Counted from the first letter of the stretch, positions 20,642-29,429 are shown. The stretch is 64,000 nt of DNA from Variovorax sp. 54 (GCF_002754375.1 NZ_PEFF01000001.1:5721501-5785500); one strand, 5' to 3'. A program made the numbers and translations. The notes: generated from the sequence alone by a model not told the origin.

Positions 20642-22268
20642 CGGGTTGCGCGAAGGCGACAGGCCCGCGCATCCAGCCGGCCGCGCGCTCCGCGATCATG
20701 ACCGTCGGCGCATTGGTGTTGCCGCCGATCAGCGTCGGCATCACCGAGGCATCGACCACGCGCAGGCCCGCGATGCCGTGCACGCGCAGTTGCGGGTCGA
20801 CCACCGCCATCGCATCCACGCCCATCTTGCAGGTGCCTACCGGGTGGTAGATGGTGTCGGCGCGCGCGCGGATGTGCTGTTCGAGCTGCGCGTCGGTGTG
20901 GGCGTCGGCGGTGTAGACCTCGCGGTGGCGGTACTTTTCGAGCGCGGGCGAACGCATGATCTCGCGCGTCTTCTTCACGCCCTGCAGCAGCAGCGCCATG
21001 TCTTCCGGGTCGGCCAGGAAGCGCGGGTCGATGCGTGGCGCCGAGTCGGGGCTGGCGTCGGTCAGGCGCACGTCGCCCCGGCCCTTGGGGCGCAGCACGC
21101 ACACATGGCATGAGAAGCCGAAGCCCGCGTGCAGCTTGCGCGCATGGTCGTCGGTGATCGCGATCACGAAGTGCAACTGCAGGTCGGGCCGGCGCAGTTC
21201 GGGCGACGACTTGATGAAGGCGCCGCCTTCCGCGAACGGCGTGGCGACCAGGCCCGTGCCGTCGCGGCGCCACTGGGTGATGGCTTTCAGCAGCTGCAGC
21301 CCGCCGACCGGGCCGATGCCGAACATGTCGGTCTGCTTCGATTTGTAGGCGACGATGAAGTCGCAGTGGTCCTGCAGGTTCTGCCCCACGCCGCGCAGCG
21401 CATGCCGCACTTCGATGCCGTGGCGCGCGAGTTCGTCGGGGTCGCCGATGCCCGAGAGCATCAGCAGCTGCGGCGAGTTGAAGGCGCCGCCGCACAGCGC
21501 CACCTCGCGGCGCGCGCGAATCGTTTCGACGTTGCCGCCGCGCCGCACTTCCACGCCCACGGCGCGCCGGTCTTCGAGCACCACGCGCAGGGCCTGCGTG
21601 CCGGTCAGCACCGAGAGGTTGGGGCGCTGGTCCATCACTGGGTGCAGGTAGGCCGCGGCGGCCGAGCAGCGCTCGCCGTTCTTCGCACCGCCGTGGAACT
21701 GCGTGACCTGGTAGAGCCCCGCGCCTTCCTGCTCGGGGCCGTTGAAGTCGTCGTTGCGCGGAATGCCGCACTCGGCGGCGGCGCGCACGAAGGCCTCGCT
21801 GAGGGCGCGCGGGCTTTGCTGCTCCGACACCTGCAGCGGGCCGTCCGCACCGTGCAGCGCGCTCGCGCCGCGCTGGTTGCTCTCGGCGCGCAGGAAGTGC
21901 GGCAGCACCTCGTCGAAGCGCCAGCCGGCACAGCCTGAACGTGCCCAGTCGTCGTAGTCCTCGCGGTGGCCGCGCACGTAGAGCATGGCGTTGATCGCGC
22001 TGGAGCCACCGAGGCAGCGCCCGCGCGGCTGGTAGCCGCGCCGCCCGTTCAGGCCGGGCTGCGGCACGGTCTGGTAGGCGTAGTTGTTGATGCGCGGGCG
22101 GCCCGGCAGCATCGCGACCACGGCGGCCGGCGCCCGCACGAGGATGCCGCGGCCGTCGCCGCCGGCCTCTATGAGGCAGACCGTCACCGACGGGTCTTCG
22201 CTCAGGCGCGAGGCCAGCGTGGCGCCCCCCGAGCCGCCGCCCACGATCACGTAGTCGAATTCCGCCAT
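20607..22268 (-). CDS. GMC-family FAD-dependent oxidoreductase (choline/alcohol dehydrogenase type)
   Basis: A 553-residue flavoprotein. The dinucleotide-binding start is FDYVIVGGGSGGATLASRLSE, the GMC signature 1 is GRCLGGSSAINAMLYVRGH, and signature 2 is GGAFNSPQLLMLSGIG. The C-terminal active-site region reads YHPVGTCKMG and IGGNTNAPTVMIAERAA. It resembles the choline-dehydrogenase-like alcohol dehydrogenases and not the gluconate 2-dehydrogenase large subunit, so it should not be assumed to feed the kgu pathway next door. Its gene is convergent with the LacI-family gene (35-base overlap) and divergent from the response-regulator gene. Confidence 0.93.
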   Translation of the reverse strand: MAEFDYVIVGGGSGGATLASRLSEDPSVTVCLIEAGGDGRGILVRAPAAVVAMLPGRPRINNYAYQTVPQPGLNGRRGYQPRGRCLGGSSAINAMLYVRGHREDYDDWARSGCAGWRFDEVLPHFLRAESNQRGASALHGADGPLQVSEQQSPRALSEAFVRAAAECGIPRNDDFNGPEQEGAGLYQVTQFHGGAKNGERCSAAAAYLHPVMDQRPNLSVLTGTQALRVVLEDRRAVGVEVRRGGNVETIRARREVALCGGAFNSPQLLMLSGIGDPDELARHGIEVRHALRGVGQNLQDHCDFIVAYKSKQTDMFGIGPVGGLQLLKAITQWRRDGTGLVATPFAEGGAFIKSSPELRRPDLQLHFVIAITDDHARKLHAGFGFSCHVCVLRPKGRGDVRLTDASPDSAPRIDPRFLADPEDMALLLQGVKKTREIMRSPALEKYRHREVYTADAHTDAQLEQHIRARADTIYHPVGTCKMGVDAMAVVDPQLRVHGIAGLRVVDASVMPTLIGGNTNAPTVMIAERAAGWMRGPVAFAQPATAVPSMTLAP

Positions 22269-22332
22269 GGCATCTGGTCCTTCTTTTCGTTGGATGTTGG
22301 GAGCGCCGATGTGTGCACGGCATTGTGGCCAG

Positions 22333-22382
22333 CGACCCCGGGGTCGGGCCCAGCGGGTTTCCCCTGTGGGTCACGGGAAACC
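22333..22382 (+). promoter_or_regulatory. Perfect palindrome and inverted repeat in a divergent promoter region
   Basis: Between the GMC oxidoreductase and the response-regulator gene lie CGACCCCGGGGTCG (22333-22346), a perfect 14-base palindrome, and GGTTTCCC...GGGAAACC (22356-22363 and 22375-22382, 11-base spacer). NarL-type regulators bind short inverted repeats, so autoregulation is possible. The start of the regulator is taken downstream of both. Confidence 0.5.
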
Positions 22383-22417
22383 GTGGGCCAGGCGCAGGTT
22401 GCGGCCAGAATCGGAAC

Positions 22418-23065
22418 ATGCCCGCCACCATCCTGCTGATCGACGACCATGCGATGTTCCGCGAGGGCCTGTTCCTCGCACTGCGCGAGGCCGAGCCCTC
22501 GATGACCGTCACCACGGCCCGCAACGGCGCCGAAGCGCTCGAGGCGCTCGCCACCTTGCCCCGGCTCGACGCGGTGATGACGGACTACTACCTGCCCGAC
22601 CTCGGCGGCGCGGCCCTGCTGGCCGAGCTGCACCGGCGGCGCAGCGGCCTGCGCATCCTGGTGCTGTCGGCCTCTGAAGACCCGCAGGACATCGACACCG
22701 CGCTCGACGCCGGCGCGCAAGGCTTCGTGCACAAGTCGGCCGACAGCCAGCAGCTCATGGACGCGCTGCGCCGCGTGATGGCGGGCGAGCAGAACGTGGT
22801 GCAGGCCTCGCCGGCGGGTGCCGCCATGCTGCCCGTGCTGTCGACGCCCACCGACGTGCTGAGCACGCTCACGGGGCGACAGGCCGAGGTGCTGCAGCTC
22901 CTGTGCGAAGGGCTGCGCAATGCGGAGATCGCGCTGCGCCTGGCGACCAGCGAGAAGACGATCAAGGCGCACATCTCGGTGATCTTCGGCGCGCTCGGCG
23001 TGACGAGCCGCACGCAGGCCGTGATCGCGGCGCGGCGCGCGGGGATGCTCGGGCGCCCGCGCTAA
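22418..23065 (+). CDS. NarL/LuxR-type response regulator without an adjacent kinase
   Basis: DNA-binding response regulator of 215 residues. The receiver domain (1-120) starts ILLIDDHAMFREGL, with the acidic pocket in DDH and the phosphoacceptor Asp in AVMTDYYLPDLGG. The C-terminal LuxR-type helix-turn-helix is LTGRQAEVLQLLCEGLRNAEIALRLATSEKTIKAH (split here as LTGRQAEVLQLL and NAEIALRLATSEKTIKAHIS). An in-frame start 35 codons upstream would run through the palindromes, so the ATG at 22418 is preferred. The nearest kinase is the hybrid kinase at 27533-29284, beyond the agmatine deiminases. Confidence 0.9.
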   Translation: MPATILLIDDHAMFREGLFLALREAEPSMTVTTARNGAEALEALATLPRLDAVMTDYYLPDLGGAALLAELHRRRSGLRILVLSASEDPQDIDTALDAGAQGFVHKSADSQQLMDALRRVMAGEQNVVQASPAGAAMLPVLSTPTDVLSTLTGRQAEVLQLLCEGLRNAEIALRLATSEKTIKAHISVIFGALGVTSRTQAVIAARRAGMLGRPR

Positions 23066-23086
23066 CCAGTCAGTGCCGCAAAGCAA

Positions 23087-24187
23087 TCAGCGCGGCTGCT
23101 GCTGCGTGGTGCAGTGGATGCCGCCGCCACCGGCGGCAATGGCGTCGATGTCGAGCTGCACCACCTCACGCTTGGGGAACAGATCGCGCAGCAGCGCACG
23201 GGCGTTGCCGTCGGCGCGCGCATCGCCGAACTGCGGCGCAATGACGGCGCCGTTGCAGACGTAGAAGTTGATGTAGCCCGCCGCGAACTCGTCCGACTCG
23301 AAGGTGCTGCGCACCGTCTCCGGGCCGCGCAGCACTTCCACGCGCAGGCGCTGCCCGCGTGCGTCGGTGGCTTGGCGCAGGATCTCCAGGTGGCGCCGGG
23401 TCACGGCGTGGTCGTAGGAGTCGGGGTCGTCGTCCAGGCCCGCGACCACCACGCCCGGCGCGGCAAAGCGCGCATAGAAATCGGTGTGGCCGTCGGTGAT
23501 GTCGCGGCCCGCGATGCCGGGCAGCCAGATGATCTTGCGCAGGCCCAGCAGGCGCTTCAACTCGGCTTCGCAGGCGTCCTTGCGCAGGCCGGGGTTGCGG
23601 TTGGCGTTGAGCACGCAGCTCTCGGTGATGATGGCCGTGCCCGCGCCGTCGACCTCGATGCCGCCGCCTTCGAGCACGAGCCGCGTGCGCAGGCGCTGCA
23701 CCTCGGCGGCGTCGGTCACGTAGTCGGCCACCTCGGCATCGCGCGCATGCGATTGCTTGTTGCCCCAGCCGTTGAAGTTGAAGTCGACGCCGGCCCACTC
23801 GCCCGCGCCGTTGCGCACGAACACCGGGCCGGTGTCACGCATCCAGAGGTCGTCCACCGGCTGCACCTCGAGCGTCACGCGGTTGCCGCACAGCCGCGCG
23901 GCCAGGTCGTGCTCCTGTTCGCGCACCAGCAGGTGCACGGGCTCGAAGGCGGCGATGGTGCGGGCGATGCCTGCCAGGTGCTCGCGCGCCGGCTTCAGCA
24001 GGCGCCGTCCCCAGACCCGTTCGCTGGGGCCGAAGGACATCCAGGTGGCGCGGTGCGCATCGCCCTCGTCGGGCATGTGCCAGGTGTCGGGTGCGGCGGC
24101 CGTGGCCGTGGCGACCACGCCCAACGAGGCCAGAGGGGCCAGGCTCAGGCCGTGCAGCAGGCGGCGGCGGGTCAGGGGAAGGTGCAT
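23087..24187 (-). CDS. Exported agmatine deiminase-family protein
   Basis: A 366-residue peptidyl-arginine-deiminase-like protein with an export signal: MHLPLTRRRLLHGLSLAPLASLG carries a triple-arginine n-region, so Tat export is likely, with cleavage near ATAA. The mature chain starts TWHMPDEGDAHRATWMSFG, as in AguA. Further family motifs are DDLWMRDTGPVFV, LEGGGIEVDGAGT, LPGIAGRDITDGHTDFYARF, and the C-terminal catalytic Cys359 in GGGGIHCTTQQ. Agmatine deiminases yield N-carbamoylputrescine plus ammonia. The exported location is unlike the usual cytoplasmic AguA, so the true substrate may be another guanidino compound. Confidence 0.9.
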   Translation of the reverse strand: MHLPLTRRRLLHGLSLAPLASLGVVATATAAAPDTWHMPDEGDAHRATWMSFGPSERVWGRRLLKPAREHLAGIARTIAAFEPVHLLVREQEHDLAARLCGNRVTLEVQPVDDLWMRDTGPVFVRNGAGEWAGVDFNFNGWGNKQSHARDAEVADYVTDAAEVQRLRTRLVLEGGGIEVDGAGTAIITESCVLNANRNPGLRKDACEAELKRLLGLRKIIWLPGIAGRDITDGHTDFYARFAAPGVVVAGLDDDPDSYDHAVTRRHLEILRQATDARGQRLRVEVLRGPETVRSTFESDEFAAGYINFYVCNGAVIAPQFGDARADGNARALLRDLFPKREVVQLDIDAIAAGGGGIHCTTQQQPR

Positions 24188-24221
24188 GTCGGTCTCCGGA
24201 ATCAGGGGAGGGCGCGCGGGG

Positions 24222-25388
24222 TCACGCGGGTTCTTGCTGGGTGGTGCAGTGGATGCCGCCGCCGCCCGCGGCGATGGCGTCGATGTCCAGCTGCACGATC
24301 TGGTGGCTGGGCAGGTGCGCCGCCAGTGCCGCGCGGGCTGCGCTGTCGGCCACGGCGTCGCCGAACTCGGGCATGAACACCGCCTTGTCGGTGAGGAAGA
24401 AGTTGACGTAGCCGGCCGCGAAATCCTTGCGCGCATAGGTGGGGCGCACTTGGCCGGGCGTCTTCAGCGTGACGATCTGCAGGGGCCGGCCGCGCGCGTC
24501 GGTGGCGCCGGTCAGCAGCTCCAGGTGGCGGCGCGTGACGGCGTGGTCGAAGGAGGTCGGGTCGGTGTCCAGCGCCGCCACGACCACGCCGGGCTTGAGG
24601 AAGCGCGCGTAGAAGTCGGTGTGGCCGTCGGTGATGTCGTGGCCCGCGATGCCCGGCAGCCAGATGATCTTGTCCAGCCCCAGCATGCGCTTGAGCTCGA
24701 CCTCTGCATCGGCCTTGCTGACGCCCGGGTTGCGGTTCTTGTTGAGCACGCAGCTCTCCGTGATGAGGGCAGTGCCCTGCCCGTCGACCTCGATGCCGCC
24801 GCCTTCCAGCACCAGGCTGCTGCGCAGCAGCGGCACGCCGGTGAGTTCGGCCATGCGCGCCGCCACCGTGGCGTCGCGGGCATGGGGCTGCCGGTTGCCC
24901 CAGCCGTTGAAGTTGAAGTTCACGGCGGCGCGTTCGCCGCGGGTGTTGCGCACGAAAACGCAGCCCGTGTCGCGCATCCAGAGGTCGTCGATGGCGTGTT
25001 CGATCAGGTGCACGTTGGAGCCGCAGAGTTGGCGGGCCGTGGAAACATCCGCGGGGTTGACCAGCATCTTGACCGGTTCGTAGACGCTGATGGCATTGGC
25101 GATGCGCGCCAGCGCCTGATGCACCGGTTGGCGCATCTCGGCCGTCCAGACGGATTCGCGCGCCACGAAGGCCATCCACACGGCGCGGTGGGCGTCGCCT
25201 TCGTCGGGCATGCGCCAGCCGGATGCCGGCGCCGGGGCCGGTGCGGGAGACGGCGAAGGGGCAGGCATGGGCACGGGGAAGGGCGGCAGCATGCCGCTGC
25301 CGCCCCCACCACCGCCGCCGCAAGCGGTCACGAGTCCACCGAAAAGGCCGAGGCCGCCCAGGCCCAGGAGAGTGCGTCGAGTTGTCAT
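24222..25388 (-). CDS. Agmatine deiminase-family lipoprotein
   Basis: Paralogue of the adjacent gene (388 residues). MTTRRTLLGLGGLGLFGG is a twin-arginine leader that ends in a lipobox VTAC followed by seven consecutive glycines, so the protein is probably a Tat-exported lipoprotein. A proline/alanine-rich tether (about 34-56) separates the anchor from the catalytic domain, which begins WRMPDEGDAHRAVWMAF. Motifs DDLWMRDTGCVFV, LEGGGIEVDGQGT, LPGIAGHDITDGHTDFYARF and catalytic Cys381 in GGGGIHCTTQQ are intact. It lies 34 bases upstream of its paralogue and is probably cotranscribed with it. Confidence 0.9.
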   Translation of the reverse strand: MTTRRTLLGLGGLGLFGGLVTACGGGGGGGSGMLPPFPVPMPAPSPSPAPAPAPASGWRMPDEGDAHRAVWMAFVARESVWTAEMRQPVHQALARIANAISVYEPVKMLVNPADVSTARQLCGSNVHLIEHAIDDLWMRDTGCVFVRNTRGERAAVNFNFNGWGNRQPHARDATVAARMAELTGVPLLRSSLVLEGGGIEVDGQGTALITESCVLNKNRNPGVSKADAEVELKRMLGLDKIIWLPGIAGHDITDGHTDFYARFLKPGVVVAALDTDPTSFDHAVTRRHLELLTGATDARGRPLQIVTLKTPGQVRPTYARKDFAAGYVNFFLTDKAVFMPEFGDAVADSAARAALAAHLPSHQIVQLDIDAIAAGGGGIHCTTQQEPA

Positions 25389-25447
25389 TGGAATCAGGGT
25401 TACTACTAGGTTCTAGGAAGCCCTGGATTCTGTCGACGCCTATCTAT

Positions 25448-26362
25448 CTACACAATTGATGTCTTTTCACCAGATTGATCGATCTGGCTCATGCCAATGG
25501 CATCCTCCTGGGCAAACAGCAGCAGGCTGTCGAACACCTCCCGCACCAGCGGCAGGCGTGACGGGCCCTCGGTGCGCGAGATCCAGAGGGTGCCCAGCGG
25601 CAGGCGCGGGCTGTCCGGCAACTGCCGCAGTTGCCCCGTGCGCAGGGCGTCGTCGGCCAGCAGGCGCGACACCAGCGCGATGCCCCGGCCGCGCAGTGCC
25701 GCGTCGAGCACGAGGCGCGGGTCGTCGTAGATCGCGGCCTTGCGCCGGCCGCCGAAATGCGCGCGGATGAAAGGGCCGATGCGGTCGCTCGTGAGGTCTT
25801 CTTCGAGGCACAGCAAGCCGAGGTGGGCGTCGTCTTCTTTCTGTGCGGGCGGGCCGACGGCCACGAGTTCGTCGGTGAGCAGCGGCACCTCGAACACGCC
25901 CTCATGCCGCAGCGGCGCGCGGCTGATGGCGATGTCCACGTCGAGTTCGTCGATGAAGCGCGCGCTTTCGTCGACCGAGATGATCGGGCACAGGTCGGGG
26001 TGCGCTTGCAGCAGCCGGTCGACACGCGGCTGCAGCCAGCCGCTGGCCACCGGCGCGGGGCACACCAGCGTGACGAGGCGGTCGTCCATGTAGGTTTCGA
26101 TGCGGGCCAGCCCGTTGCGGATGTGCTCAAGCGACTTGCCCACGCTGTCCAGCAGCAGGCTCCCCGCCACCGTCAGCTCCACGCCGCGCCCCTTGCGCCG
26201 GAACAGCGGCTGGCCGACCTGCTGTTCGAGCTGCGAGATCTGGTGGCTCACGGCCGACTGCGAGACGAACAGCTCTTCTGCCGCGCGCGAGTAGTTGCCC
26301 AGGCGCGCCGCCGCCTCGAAGCCGATGAGGAACTTGAAAGAGGGCAGTCGGGTGTTGGACAT
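25448..26362 (-). CDS. LysR-family transcriptional regulator (GcvA-like)
   Basis: A 304-residue LysR regulator. The ATG at 26362 begins MSNTRLPSFKFLIGFEAAARLGNY, the usual GcvA-type start; the frame continues 15 codons further up into the divergent promoter. The helix-turn-helix is YSRAAEELFVSQSAVSHQISQLE. The effector domain shows VTLVCPAPVASGWLQPRVDRL and DIAISRAPLRHEGVFEVPLL. It lies between the two exported deiminase genes (same strand, 59 bases before them) and the divergent cytoplasmic deiminase gene, so it is the likely regulator of all three. Confidence 0.92.
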   Translation of the reverse strand: MSNTRLPSFKFLIGFEAAARLGNYSRAAEELFVSQSAVSHQISQLEQQVGQPLFRRKGRGVELTVAGSLLLDSVGKSLEHIRNGLARIETYMDDRLVTLVCPAPVASGWLQPRVDRLLQAHPDLCPIISVDESARFIDELDVDIAISRAPLRHEGVFEVPLLTDELVAVGPPAQKEDDAHLGLLCLEEDLTSDRIGPFIRAHFGGRRKAAIYDDPRLVLDAALRGRGIALVSRLLADDALRTGQLRQLPDSPRLPLGTLWISRTEGPSRLPLVREVFDSLLLFAQEDAIGMSQIDQSGEKTSIV

Positions 26363-26462
26363 ATGAGTGCGGTCGATGAATTCGGCCAAGAAATGTCGCT
26401 TTTTCATCGATGAAATTCAAGTCAGAGTCAAGGTTCCTGCAATTTCTCTTCTGAAGGACCCT

Positions 26463-27530
26463 TTGATTTCCAACGATTTCGACGCCCGCCGTGCTGGCCT
26501 GCGCATGCCCGCCGAATGGGAGCCGATGGCCGCCACCTGGCTGGGCTGGCCGGTGCTCGACCACCGCGAAGCCCTGTGGGGCATGCACTACGACGCGGTC
26601 TGTCGCGCGTTCGGCCTGCTGGCGCGCACCATCGCGCGCTACCAGCGCTGCATCGTGGCCGCGCATGCACCGCTGGCCGACGCGGCCCGTGAGCTCTGCG
26701 GCCCGCAGGTGCGCGTCGTGCCCATCGCGGCCGAAGACAACTGGCTGCGCGACTGCGGTCCGATCTTCCTCGTCGACGAGCATCGGGTGAGCCAGACCGC
26801 GGTGGGCTTCCGCTTCAACGCATGGGGCGAGAAGTACCACCCGCACGACGGTTGCCAGCGCGCCGCCGCGGACATCGCCGCGCTGGCCGGCGTGCCGCTG
26901 GTGCGCTCGGACATGGTGCTCGAAGGCGGCGCCTTCTACGTCGACGGGCAAGGCACGCTGCTCACCACCGAGAGCTGCCTGCTGCACCCCAACCGCAACC
27001 CGGGCCTGCGCAAGCCGCAGATCGAGGCCGAGCTGCGGCGCATGCTGGGCGTGCAGAAGATCGTCTGGCTGCCGGGCCACGCAGCCGAGGTGGAGACCGA
27101 TGGCCACATCGACGGCATCGCGTCGTTCATTGCGCCGGCCCGCATTCTTTTCAATGCGGCCGACCCCGACCAGGGCGACTACTTTCGCGCGATGCAGGAG
27201 AACCGCCGCGCGCTCGAACTCGCGACCGATGCGTGTGGCCGTCGCTTCGAGCTGCTCGACCTGCCCGTGCCGCGCGATGTGCACAGCTACGGCAGCGCGC
27301 GCTTCTGCGACCTGTATTCGAACTACATCCTCGTCAACGGCGCGGTGATCTCGACCGCCTTCGGTGTGCCGCGCGACGCGCAGGCGCGCGAGGTGTTGGC
27401 GCGCGCGTTTCCCGACCGCCGCGTCGAGCTGCTGCCCATCGATGCGATCTCGCTGGGTGGCGGCGCCGTGCACTGCTCCACGCAGCAACAGCCGATGCTG
27501 GGGAGTCGCCTGGCCGTGCGTGGCTTCTGA
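26463..27530 (+). CDS. aguA: Agmatine deiminase, cytoplasmic
   Basis: Converts agmatine to N-carbamoylputrescine and ammonia. No export signal is present. The homologous region begins at DARRAGLRMPAEWEPMAATWLGWP. Family motifs include EDNWLRDCGPIFLVD, LEGGAFYVDGQGT, LPGHAAEVETDGHIDG and catalytic Cys338 in GGGAVHCSTQQ. No ATG lies near the start of homology. TTG at 26463, preceded by GAAGGA at 26453-26458, is the best candidate; ATT at 26466 has better spacing but is a very rare start, and GTG at 26367 would use 32 extra unrelated residues. It is divergent from the LysR gene. No downstream carbamoylputrescine amidase is adjacent. Confidence 0.9.
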   Translation: MISNDFDARRAGLRMPAEWEPMAATWLGWPVLDHREALWGMHYDAVCRAFGLLARTIARYQRCIVAAHAPLADAARELCGPQVRVVPIAAEDNWLRDCGPIFLVDEHRVSQTAVGFRFNAWGEKYHPHDGCQRAAADIAALAGVPLVRSDMVLEGGAFYVDGQGTLLTTESCLLHPNRNPGLRKPQIEAELRRMLGVQKIVWLPGHAAEVETDGHIDGIASFIAPARILFNAADPDQGDYFRAMQENRRALELATDACGRRFELLDLPVPRDVHSYGSARFCDLYSNYILVNGAVISTAFGVPRDAQAREVLARAFPDRRVELLPIDAISLGGGAVHCSTQQQPMLGSRLAVRGF

Positions 27531-27532
27531 CC

Positions 27533-29284
27533 TCAGCCCGCAGCGGCGATCAGCTGCGACACCGTCGCCTGCAACTGCGCCGGGTCCACCGGCTTGTGCA
27601 GCATCTGCCAACCGCGCGCCGCCACGTCGCTCAGGCGCCGCGGATCGGTGTCGCCGCTCACGATCAGCGCGGGAATGGTGTCGTCGTTGTAGTCCTCGTG
27701 CAGGCGGTCGACCACGTCGATGCCGGTCTCGCCCGCGCGCAGGCGGTAGTCGCTGATGATGAGCGCCGGCTTGCCCGTCTGACGCGCGGCGAGCGCCAGC
27801 AGCTCGTCGCCGCTTTCGGCCGCGATCACGCGCAGGCCCCAGCTTTCGAGCAGCAGCTGCAGGCCGTGGCGGCTTTCTCCGTCGTCCTCGGCCACGAGCA
27901 CGAGGCGGCCGGTGTCGGCCGGCAGCGGCGGGGGCGGCGCTTCGGGCACGGGCAGCGCCTGTCGCGCCAGCGGCACCGTCACCGAGAACACCGTGCCCTG
28001 GCCCACGCGCGAGCGCAGCGCCAGCGGATGGCCGAGCAGCGCGGCCGTGCGCCGCACGATGGCCAGGCCCAGGCCCAGCCCCTTGGTGCGGTCGCGCTCG
28101 GGGTTGCCGAGCTGATGGAACTCCCAGAACACCTGCTCCTGTTCGGTCGGCGGAATGCCGACGCCGGTGTCCCACACCTCGATGCGCAGCGCGTCGGCGC
28201 CCGCGCGGCGGCAGCCGATGAGCACGCCGCCGCGCGCCGTGTAGCGGATCGCGTTCTCCACCAGGTTGCGCAGCACGCGGTCGAGCAACGCGGGGTCGGA
28301 GTGCACCACGGCATCGACTGCGCGCAAGCGCAGCGACAGCGCCTTGCCCGCTGCCTGCGGCGCGAACTCCAGCACGATCTGGTCGAGCAGCCCCGCCAGC
28401 GCAAACGGCCGCGCCTTCACGCGCACCACGCCCGCGTCGAGCCGCGAGACATTGAGCAGGCCTTCGAACAGCAGCCCCATCGCGGCGGCGGCGCGGCCGA
28501 TGCTGTCGACCAGGTGCCGGCTCGCCGCCGGCAGCGCGTGTCCGCGCAGCACGCCCACGAACAGGCTCAGCGCATGCACCGGCTGGCGCAGGTCGTGGCT
28601 GGCGGCGGCGAGGAAGCGCGACTTGGCCAGGTCGCTGCGCTCGGCCGCGTCCTTCTCGAGGCGCAGCTGCCGCAGCAGGTAGAGGTTTTCAAAACGCAGC
28701 TCGAGCGAATCGACTTGCGTGCGGTACATGCGCTGCGCGAACGCCAGCGTGACGAACAGGTAGAGCACGCCGGCCGCCGACATCACGCGCAGCAGCACGT
28801 CGTCGAGCGTGGCCATCGCGAGGATCGCGGGCGCGAAGTACGTCACCTGGAAACCGTAGAGCAGCCCCAGGTCGATGCAGTACGCGTAGATCGCGCCCGT
28901 GCCCATGGTGAGCATTGCCACGACGATGAACATCTGCTGCGGCAGCGCGACCTGCAGCATCCACCCCGCGAGCGGCAACCCCCACAGCAACCCGCCGAGC
29001 ACCGCGCCGACCATGGCGCCGCGCTGCCAGCGGCGCAGCGCGCCGGGGTCGTGCTCGGCATGCCGGTAGCGCGCCACCTGCCACGCGCGCGCCGCCGTGA
29101 GCGCCGCGTTGGCGCCGACCCAGGCCAGCAACTGCTCGTGTGCGACGGCGCCCCACAGCGCCGCGACCACCAGCCCCGCCGTGAGCATCACACCGAGCAG
29201 CGAGAACGGAAAGTTGCGTCGCAAGGCGGCCATGCGCGCGGCGAAGACGGGATCGGCGGGCGTCGTGGGTGGGGTGGCGCTCAT
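27533..29284 (-). CDS. Membrane-bound hybrid sensor histidine kinase/response regulator
   Basis: A 583-residue hybrid kinase. Residues about 25-200 are hydrophobic, with five to six membrane helices and no periplasmic domain, so the sensed signal is probably in or near the membrane. The phosphoacceptor is His230 in SHDLRQPVHAL, followed by the ATPase N box NLVENAIRYTARGGV, G1 VWDTGVGIPP and G2 GLGLGLAIVRRTA. After a proline-rich linker comes a receiver domain (LVLVAEDDGESR, phosphoacceptor in IISDYRLRAGETG, lysine in LHKPVDP). It ends two bases beyond the stop of the convergent aguA gene. It could signal to the lone regulator at 22418-23065, but this is a guess. Confidence 0.93.
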   Translation of the reverse strand: MSATPPTTPADPVFAARMAALRRNFPFSLLGVMLTAGLVVAALWGAVAHEQLLAWVGANAALTAARAWQVARYRHAEHDPGALRRWQRGAMVGAVLGGLLWGLPLAGWMLQVALPQQMFIVVAMLTMGTGAIYAYCIDLGLLYGFQVTYFAPAILAMATLDDVLLRVMSAAGVLYLFVTLAFAQRMYRTQVDSLELRFENLYLLRQLRLEKDAAERSDLAKSRFLAAASHDLRQPVHALSLFVGVLRGHALPAASRHLVDSIGRAAAAMGLLFEGLLNVSRLDAGVVRVKARPFALAGLLDQIVLEFAPQAAGKALSLRLRAVDAVVHSDPALLDRVLRNLVENAIRYTARGGVLIGCRRAGADALRIEVWDTGVGIPPTEQEQVFWEFHQLGNPERDRTKGLGLGLAIVRRTAALLGHPLALRSRVGQGTVFSVTVPLARQALPVPEAPPPPLPADTGRLVLVAEDDGESRHGLQLLLESWGLRVIAAESGDELLALAARQTGKPALIISDYRLRAGETGIDVVDRLHEDYNDDTIPALIVSGDTDPRRLSDVAARGWQMLHKPVDPAQLQATVSQLIAAAG

Positions 29285-29429
29285 CGGTGTGTGATGGGTG
29301 GGGAGGTGGGATCGCCGAAGGTGGCGATCGCAAGGTAACGCGTGGCTTGGGGGGGCGTCATGGGACTTTAGTCCAATGCCTCCCGCCGCCGCAGGCCCAC
29401 CCCTGCGCGTGGCCGGGCCCTGTCGCCTG

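Noticed and set aside
20607..22268. GMC oxidoreductase as gluconate 2-dehydrogenase feeding the kgu pathway
   Set aside because: Motifs are choline/alcohol-dehydrogenase-like, there are no cytochrome or gamma subunits nearby, and the gene is convergent with the LacI-family gene without a PtxS-type site.
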